Assembly: GCA_041946965.1 (NCBI GenBank)
Contig: JBHGBM010000010.1
Coordinates: 1-64,000 of the forward strand
Length of the DNA stretch: 64,000 nt
Reading direction: 5' to 3'
From: JBHGBM01 sp041946965
GTDB lineage: Bacteria > Acidobacteriota > Terriglobia > Bryobacterales > Bryobacteraceae
Made by a program: the position numbers and the translations under genes. Below, piece by piece: positions 59,367 through 64,000 of the stretch. Within the stretch, counting starts at the first letter, position 1, and each line of letters starts with the position of its first letter. The notes under the pieces were generated by a model. That model was not told the DNA's origin. It saw nothing but the letters and a program-made list of their open reading frames with translations, and ran no database searches.

Positions 59367-60833
59367 ATGCCCACCAACACGAACACACCGTTGACCCGGC
59401 GCAGTTGCCTTCTGCAAGGGCTGGGGGCGCTGGGCGGCCTGGCCGCTCGCGCCGCTCGCGCCGCCGCGGCACGACCCAACGTGCTCTTCATCGCCGTGGA
59501 CGATTTGCGCCCCGAACTCGGCTGCTATGGCCGCGACTACATCAAGAGCCCCAATATCGACCGCATCGCCAGGCGCGGCATGACCTTCAATCACGCCTAT
59601 TGCCAGCAGGCGGTCTGTTCGCCCTCGCGGACCAGCCTGCTCACCGGCGCGCGACCGGACACCACCAGGGTCTGGGATCTGCAAACCCACTTCCGCGTCG
59701 CCACGCCGGACGTAGTGACGCTCCCCCAGCTCTTCAAGCAGAACGGGTACTTCGTTCAGGGCATCGGCAAGATCTTCCATCCCGGCTATGACGATCCGCG
59801 GTCCTGGTCCACTCCCTGGCAGACGCCGGACGCCCCGGCGTACGCGCGCCGCATAACCCCTCCGGTGAAGGACGAAGACAAAACCGGAAAAAAGAAGGGC
59901 GGGCCGGCATTCGAATCGGCCCCGGTCGCCGACGATTTCTACAAGGACGGCAAAGTCGGGAACCAGGCCGCCGAGATCCTGCGCGGCCTTGCGAAGAAGC
60001 CCGAACCGTTCTTCTTCGCCGTGGGCTTCGCCAAGCCGCACCTGCCCTTTGTCTCCCCCCAAAAGTATTGGGACCTCTACGATCCGGCGCGGATCGAGCT
60101 GGCACCCAATCCCTACCGTCCCAAGGGCGCGCCCGAGTATGCGCTCGCCAACAGCGGTGAGCTGCGCAACTATGTGGGCATGCCCGCCGAAGGGCCCATT
60201 CCCGAAAACCTGGCGCGCCAGCTCAAGCACGGCTACTACGCGGCGGTCAGCTACATGGATGCGCAGCTCGGCAAGGTGCTCGACGAACTCGACCGGCAGG
60301 GCCTGGCGAACAACACCATCATCGTGCTGTGGGGCGATCACGGCTGGAAACTCGGCGAGCACGGCGAGTGGTGCAAGCACAGCAACGTGGAAAACGACAC
60401 CAACGCGCCTCTGCTGCTCTCCGTGCCGGGTATGAAACACGCCGGCGCGCGCGCCGACGGCCTGGTGGAATTCGTCGACATCTACCCGACCCTGGCGGAG
60501 CTGGCCGGATTGCCGCTCCCCCCGCACCTCGAGGGCGCCAGCTTCAAGCCGCTGCTCGACGCCCCGGCGCGGCCCTGGAAAAAGGCGGCGTTCAGCCAGT
60601 ACCCGCGCCAGCAGCGCATGGGCTATTCGATGCGCACCCAGCGGTACCGGTTCACCGTATGGGTGGGCCGGAAGGATCACTCGAAGGTGGATGCCATCGA
60701 GCTTTACGATCACCTGACCGATCCGCAGGAGAACGTCAACGTGGCCAACCAGCCGGATCACGCTGAACTCGTGAAGAGCCTGATGGCGCAATGGCGCGCC
60801 GGCTGGCAGGGCGCCAGGCCGCCCCGCACCTAA
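59367..60833 (+). CDS. Tat-exported sulfatase (iduronate-2-sulfatase-like)
   Basis: The product is 488 residues from ATG 59367; GGGAG five bases upstream suits this start better than the nearby ATGs at 59343, 59355 and 59364. The N-terminus has a Tat signal (PLTRRSCLLQGLGALGG). FIAVDDLRPELGCYG, VCSPSRTSLLTG with the formylglycine cysteine near residue 84, FFAVGFAKPHLPFVSP and WGDHGWKLGEHGEW are typical of iduronate-2-sulfatase-like enzymes. It likely removes a 2-O-sulfate from a uronate or related sugar. The regulator gene converges on it with a four-base overlap. Confidence 0.95.
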   Translation: MPTNTNTPLTRRSCLLQGLGALGGLAARAARAAAARPNVLFIAVDDLRPELGCYGRDYIKSPNIDRIARRGMTFNHAYCQQAVCSPSRTSLLTGARPDTTRVWDLQTHFRVATPDVVTLPQLFKQNGYFVQGIGKIFHPGYDDPRSWSTPWQTPDAPAYARRITPPVKDEDKTGKKKGGPAFESAPVADDFYKDGKVGNQAAEILRGLAKKPEPFFFAVGFAKPHLPFVSPQKYWDLYDPARIELAPNPYRPKGAPEYALANSGELRNYVGMPAEGPIPENLARQLKHGYYAAVSYMDAQLGKVLDELDRQGLANNTIIVLWGDHGWKLGEHGEWCKHSNVENDTNAPLLLSVPGMKHAGARADGLVEFVDIYPTLAELAGLPLPPHLEGASFKPLLDAPARPWKKAAFSQYPRQQRMGYSMRTQRYRFTVWVGRKDHSKVDAIELYDHLTDPQENVNVANQPDHAELVKSLMAQWRAGWQGARPPRT

Positions 60834-62128
60834 TTCAAAACACGGACCGCGACGATATCCGCGCGCGTGGCCAGGCGTTCCCGGACTTCCGCTCGCAGCA
60901 CGAACTGAAAATGCCACTGTCCCGCGTGGGCAGGCGCCAGCGGCCTCAATCGTGCGAGCACCTGCTGAAGCCCGGCGGACCGCGAGAGGTACTCGGACGC
61001 CATCTGGCTCGCCTGGCCGTCCAGCCCGGTGACCAGCAGCAGCATGTGACGTTCGTCCACGCCGGGCAACATGGAGACGAGGCCGTATTCGATCACAGGA
61101 TCCACCTGCGTTGCCGCCGCCTCCTTGAAATACACCGGCCTTTCCCCCGCCGCCGGCCGGGTGTTCTCGATGTGCCGGCGGATGCCCAGGCTGTTACCCA
61201 GACGCAGCGGATACTTGTGCAGGAGTTTGTCCACCCAGGGATTCGCCTCGTTATGCCCGAGCAGAATGAAATTGCCCCCGCGCAGGTCGCCCCAGTTGAG
61301 CAACCGGCTCTCCTTGGTGCGTACGGAGAGGCCGTAACGGCCGAACATCTGCGCCAGGTTCACGGCGGCGATGGATTCGGCCACTCCCGTCTTCGACTCG
61401 CTCGGCCGGTAGAAAACGAACCCTCCCGGCGGAAAGCCGAAGAACCGGCGCAGGCCCCGCTCGGCATCGGGGCCGGGCCGGAAATGCTCGGGGTGCGAAT
61501 CCCGCACCGTCTCGCTGGAAACATGGTGGACGACGGCGGTCTTCGAGTTCGCGAAACAGATGGTCACCCCCGCGGGGTCGCGCAACCACGGTCCCCAGAT
61601 TTCTTCGATCTCCTTCGGAACGGTGGTGGCGGCCGCCGGCGAACGGGTTCCCAGCCGGCCCGCCGTGTAAGAGGCCCCGGCCAGCAGGAGCGCGGCGGCA
61701 GCCCAAGCGAGCCATTTCCACCGGCTGCGCCAGAGCGGAACTGGCTCGGCGCGGTCCTCCGCGGTTTGAAGCCGGAATCCCGGCGCATACCGCCCCACGG
61801 GGATCTCGATGCGCACCCGGTCGGCCCGTCCCTCGCCGGCGTAATAGGCGCTGAGCTTCCGCCGCAGCACGTGCGCCTGCCGCCGCACCACGCCGTCTTC
61901 AGCGGGCGAGTAGCCTGCCGGCCTGTGGAACACGTGTACGCCGATCGCGTGTTCGTTGATCTGCGCGACGTTGCCTCGCAAAGCCAGGTCGCAGACGTAC
62001 GTCAAAAAACGTTTGCACTGCTCCGACCGTTGGAACTCGCGGCTGGCACAGATCTTCTCGAGCTGCGTCCGCACTTCGAGGCTGTCCAGGCCATTACCCG
62101 TGCTCCCCGCCGTCTCCGTCGTACTCAC
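60830..62128 (-). CDS. Membrane-anchored winged-helix transcriptional regulator
   Basis: The product is 432 residues from GTG 62128, supported by GGAAG six bases upstream; ATG 62146 and ATG 62203 are alternatives, but the last lies inside a candidate operator. The N-terminal 110 residues hold a winged-helix DNA-binding domain seen in acidobacterial regulators (FLTYVCDLALRGNVAQINE, AIGVHVFHRPAGYSPAED, VVRRQAHVLRRKLSAYY). One membrane helix follows (WLAWAAAALLLAGASYTAG). The rest is an extracytoplasmic sensor of about 240 residues without a known domain (VTICFANSKTAVVHHV). This is a ToxR/CadC-like one-component system. It is divergent from the GHL6-like gene. Confidence 0.85.
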   Translation of the reverse strand: MSTTETAGSTGNGLDSLEVRTQLEKICASREFQRSEQCKRFLTYVCDLALRGNVAQINEHAIGVHVFHRPAGYSPAEDGVVRRQAHVLRRKLSAYYAGEGRADRVRIEIPVGRYAPGFRLQTAEDRAEPVPLWRSRWKWLAWAAAALLLAGASYTAGRLGTRSPAAATTVPKEIEEIWGPWLRDPAGVTICFANSKTAVVHHVSSETVRDSHPEHFRPGPDAERGLRRFFGFPPGGFVFYRPSESKTGVAESIAAVNLAQMFGRYGLSVRTKESRLLNWGDLRGGNFILLGHNEANPWVDKLLHKYPLRLGNSLGIRRHIENTRPAAGERPVYFKEAAATQVDPVIEYGLVSMLPGVDERHMLLLVTGLDGQASQMASEYLSRSAGLQQVLARLRPLAPAHAGQWHFQFVLRAEVRERLATRADIVAVRVLN

Positions 62129-62178
62129 GTTTTGCTTCCATATCATAACGCAGACCAAAGGCTGGATTTCCGCGCTCA

Positions 62179-62203
62179 ATGGACTGTCCTTTGGACTGTC
62201 CAT
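62179..62203. promoter_or_regulatory. 25-bp near-palindromic tandem operator candidate
   Basis: The two arms ATGGACTGTCC and GGACTGTCCAT flank a TTT spacer. Each contains GGACTGTCC, itself a palindrome around its central base, so the site is both a direct repeat (12-base period) and an overall palindrome. It lies between the divergent winged-helix regulator and the GHL6-like gene, 57 bases before the latter's ATG. It is a probable autoregulatory and target site. Confidence 0.6.
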
Positions 62204-62259
62204 AGGCGATATGGGTACTTCCGGAACGGCGGGAGGCGGGGTCATGATGGGGAAAACAC

Positions 62260-63759
62260 ATGAGGCGTAGAACCTTCGTTGGCTCTGCCGTTGCCGCGGC
62301 TGCCACACCCCTGCTCCGTGGAGCCCCCGGGCAGGCGCGGAAGACCATCTCCATCCAATTCGGCGCCGTGTCCTTGATCGACGAAGGCACGGAACGGGTT
62401 CTGGACATCTTCCAGGAGCGGGCCGGAGTCAACACCTTGATGCCCGCCGTGTTCTCCTTCTCGAGCGGCACGGCGGGCCGGCAGTCCCAGGGCCAACCCC
62501 TGCCGGACCACGGCAGGCAAGCCTACGATGAGGATCTGCGCGGCGGGAACTTCGCCCGCGTTCACCCGCAATACTACCGGGATACCGCCATCGATCCGGC
62601 CGCCACCCAGGCGCCCGACCACCCGCGCTTCGATGTGCTGGGCGAACTGGTTCCCGCCGCGAAGAAACGCGGCATGAAGGTGATCGGCCTCATCCAGGAC
62701 CACTTCCCCGAAAAGTTCCCCAACGTCGGCAAATTCCAGGAGCGCGACTTCAACGGCGCCCATTGCGAAACGCTCTGCAAGAACAATCCCTATTACCGGA
62801 ACTTCCTGGCCGGGCTGGTGGAAGACCTCATCCGCAGCTACCCGATCGACGGCCTGATGTTCGTCTGCGAGCAGACCGGCGCCTTCAGCAACACGCTGGG
62901 CTCGCGGCTGCGCGGCAAGCGCCGGGGTCTGGCCGGAACCCGCGGCTGCTTTTGCGAGTTCTGCCGCGAGAAAGCCCGCCGCCAGGACATCCCGTTCGAT
63001 CGCGTCCTGAAGGCCTTCGGCGAGCTGGAAAAGTTTGTGGCCGCGGGACGCGCCCGGCAAAGGCCGCCGGACGGCTACTACGTAACCCTCTGGCGCCTGA
63101 TGCTGCGATACCCGGAGCTGCTCATCTGGGAGCACTTCTTCCACGAAGGCGTCCGGGAGGCTTACGCCGTGATGCACGACCGCGTGAAGTCCGTCCGCCG
63201 CGACGCCATGTTCGGCCTGCACATCTGGCACAACTTCACGTTGAGCCCCCTTTACCGCGCCGAGCAGGACCTGGCCGAAATGGCCAAGTGTTCCGACTTC
63301 TTCAAGGTGGCCCTCTACCACAACTGCGGCGGCCCCCGCATGGCCACCTATATTGACAGCGTGAGCGAGACCATTTACGGCGACGTCCCCCCCGCCGAAC
63401 TGTTGCAGTATCATTACCGCGTGCTGGGTTATTCGGGGGCGCCCTACGAGCGGCTCCGCCGGGGGCCGATAGGGGGCGAGTACGTCTATCGCGAGGCGAA
63501 GCGCTCGGTGGAGGGCGCCGCCGGCACTCCCGTCTGGCCAGGTATTGATGTCGATATTCCCATCCAGTCGGACGATCTGGGCAAGGAAAAATCATCCACG
63601 GTGGGGCAATCCACGCGCGCCAGCGTCCGCGAGTCCGCGCGGCAGAGTTTCCAGGCGGGCGCGCAGGGAATTGTCATATCGCGAAAGTATTCGGAAATGC
63701 GTCTCGACAGCCTCAGCGGCGTCGGTGACGCCATCAGGGAGTTGAAGGTCAACACGTAG
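62260..63759 (+). CDS. Tat-exported GHL6-like putative glycoside hydrolase
   Basis: The product is 499 residues with a Tat-type signal (MRRRTFVGSAVAAAATPLLRG). The barrel-like core has RAGVNTLMPAVFSF, RGMKVIGLIQDHFPEKFPN, YPIDGLMFVCEQTGAF, then a cysteine motif (CFCEFCREKA) and FGLHIWHNF. The CxCxxC placement after the D-G-L-x-F strand matches the gene at 33090, so both belong to hypothetical glycosyl hydrolase 6-like proteins. Catalytic residues are not certain. Its promoter region holds the 25-bp operator candidate. The next gene follows after 14 bases. Confidence 0.72.
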   Translation: MRRRTFVGSAVAAAATPLLRGAPGQARKTISIQFGAVSLIDEGTERVLDIFQERAGVNTLMPAVFSFSSGTAGRQSQGQPLPDHGRQAYDEDLRGGNFARVHPQYYRDTAIDPAATQAPDHPRFDVLGELVPAAKKRGMKVIGLIQDHFPEKFPNVGKFQERDFNGAHCETLCKNNPYYRNFLAGLVEDLIRSYPIDGLMFVCEQTGAFSNTLGSRLRGKRRGLAGTRGCFCEFCREKARRQDIPFDRVLKAFGELEKFVAAGRARQRPPDGYYVTLWRLMLRYPELLIWEHFFHEGVREAYAVMHDRVKSVRRDAMFGLHIWHNFTLSPLYRAEQDLAEMAKCSDFFKVALYHNCGGPRMATYIDSVSETIYGDVPPAELLQYHYRVLGYSGAPYERLRRGPIGGEYVYREAKRSVEGAAGTPVWPGIDVDIPIQSDDLGKEKSSTVGQSTRASVRESARQSFQAGAQGIVISRKYSEMRLDSLSGVGDAIRELKVNT

Positions 63760-63773
63760 AAGGAGCGCCTCCC

Positions 63774-64000
63774 ATGCAGCGTGAATTTGCGGTTCTTGCC
63801 GTTGTGTGCATCGCATTGCTTCTGTTCCAGGGCGCCGCCCCGGCACAGACCACGACCGGGACCATCTTCGGAACGGTCGCAGACTCGACCGGCGCGGTCA
63901 TTCCTCAAGTGGAAGTGACCGCCACCAACGTGGCGACGAATTTCGCGAAGACCGCGACCACCGACGCGTCGGGGCGATACCAGATCCAGTACCTGCCGCT
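63774..64000 (+). CDS. Oar-like outer-membrane receptor, N-terminal part (truncated by window end)
   Basis: AGGAG eight bases before ATG 63774 fixes the start. The 75 residues in view hold a signal peptide (AVLAVVCIALLLFQGAAPAQ) and the first strands of a carboxypeptidase-regulatory-like domain (GTIFGTVADSTGAVIPQVEV, TATNVATNFAK). This is the standard opening of the Oar-like TonB-dependent receptors found twice more in the window. It is cotranscribed with the GHL6-like gene, so the pair would import and process a glycan under the divergent winged-helix regulator. Confidence 0.9.
   Translation, partial: MQREFAVLAVVCIALLLFQGAAPAQTTTGTIFGTVADSTGAVIPQVEVTATNVATNFAKTATTDASGRYQIQYLP

Noticed and set aside
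1..64000. Mobile element or genomic island
   Set aside because: No transposase, integrase, direct-repeat boundary or clear change of base composition was seen.

Overview
The window looks like chromosome from a soil-type Acidobacteriota, most likely of the Solibacter/Bryobacterales lineage. It is uniformly GC-rich. It carries family signatures typical of that group: a VWFA-related protein of the TIGR03436 type, beta-propeller proteins ending in the Solibacter C-terminal domain (TIGR03437), Oar-like TonB-dependent outer-membrane proteins with an N-terminal carboxypeptidase-regulatory fold, Tat-exported sulfatases and many secreted hydrolases. I saw no rRNA, tRNA, transposase, integrase or CRISPR array, and no intergenic gap exceeds about 230 bases.

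Region by region. 0-13.3 kb: mainly secreted catabolic enzymes. These are a lyase-like protein with a damaged 5' end, an amidohydrolase, a double alpha/beta-hydrolase, an S46 dipeptidyl-peptidase, an aldehyde dehydrogenase, a PAP2 phosphatase, a ThuA protein, a GH29 alpha-L-fucosidase and an isochorismatase-like hydrolase, followed by a Ca2+/H+ exchanger. 13.3-22.5 kb: a three-gene unit for a propeller-like protein, a FecR protein and a beta-barrel; a pfkB kinase-murJ-zinc-ribbon operon; an EamA transporter; two small membrane proteins; a metallophosphoesterase. 22.5-33.1 kb: a sigma-54 response regulator with a large PDZ/GAF/PAS kinase, murB, a DUF2461 protein, and the tightly overlapped ileS-lspA-lgt operon for lipoprotein maturation.

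33.1-44.1 kb: glycan-related genes. A GHL6-like glycosidase and a 2-hydroxyacid dehydrogenase are followed by a sulfatase / PIG-L deacetylase / sulfatase operon linked by ATGA overlaps, an Oar-like outer-membrane receptor and a GH5-like glycosidase. Together these look like a locus for a sulfated, amino-sugar-containing glycan without SusC/SusD. 44.1-59.1 kb: two tandem paralogous beta-propeller proteins, a divergent ECF-type sigma factor, a VWFA-related protein coupled to an Oar-like receptor with a long Gly/Pro/Met-rich insert, and a divergent histidine kinase/OmpR-type regulator pair. Three intergenic gaps here carry similar CTTAAC/CTTTAC direct repeats, so the stretch may be one co-regulated envelope system. 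59.1-64 kb: a third sulfatase, a membrane-anchored winged-helix regulator, a 25-bp near-palindromic operator candidate, a second GHL6-like Tat-exported protein, and the start of another Oar-like receptor that runs off the window.

Operons were inferred from overlaps and spacing only. Where a ribosome binding site, a signal peptide or family length favours an internal start, I trimmed long open frames to it.
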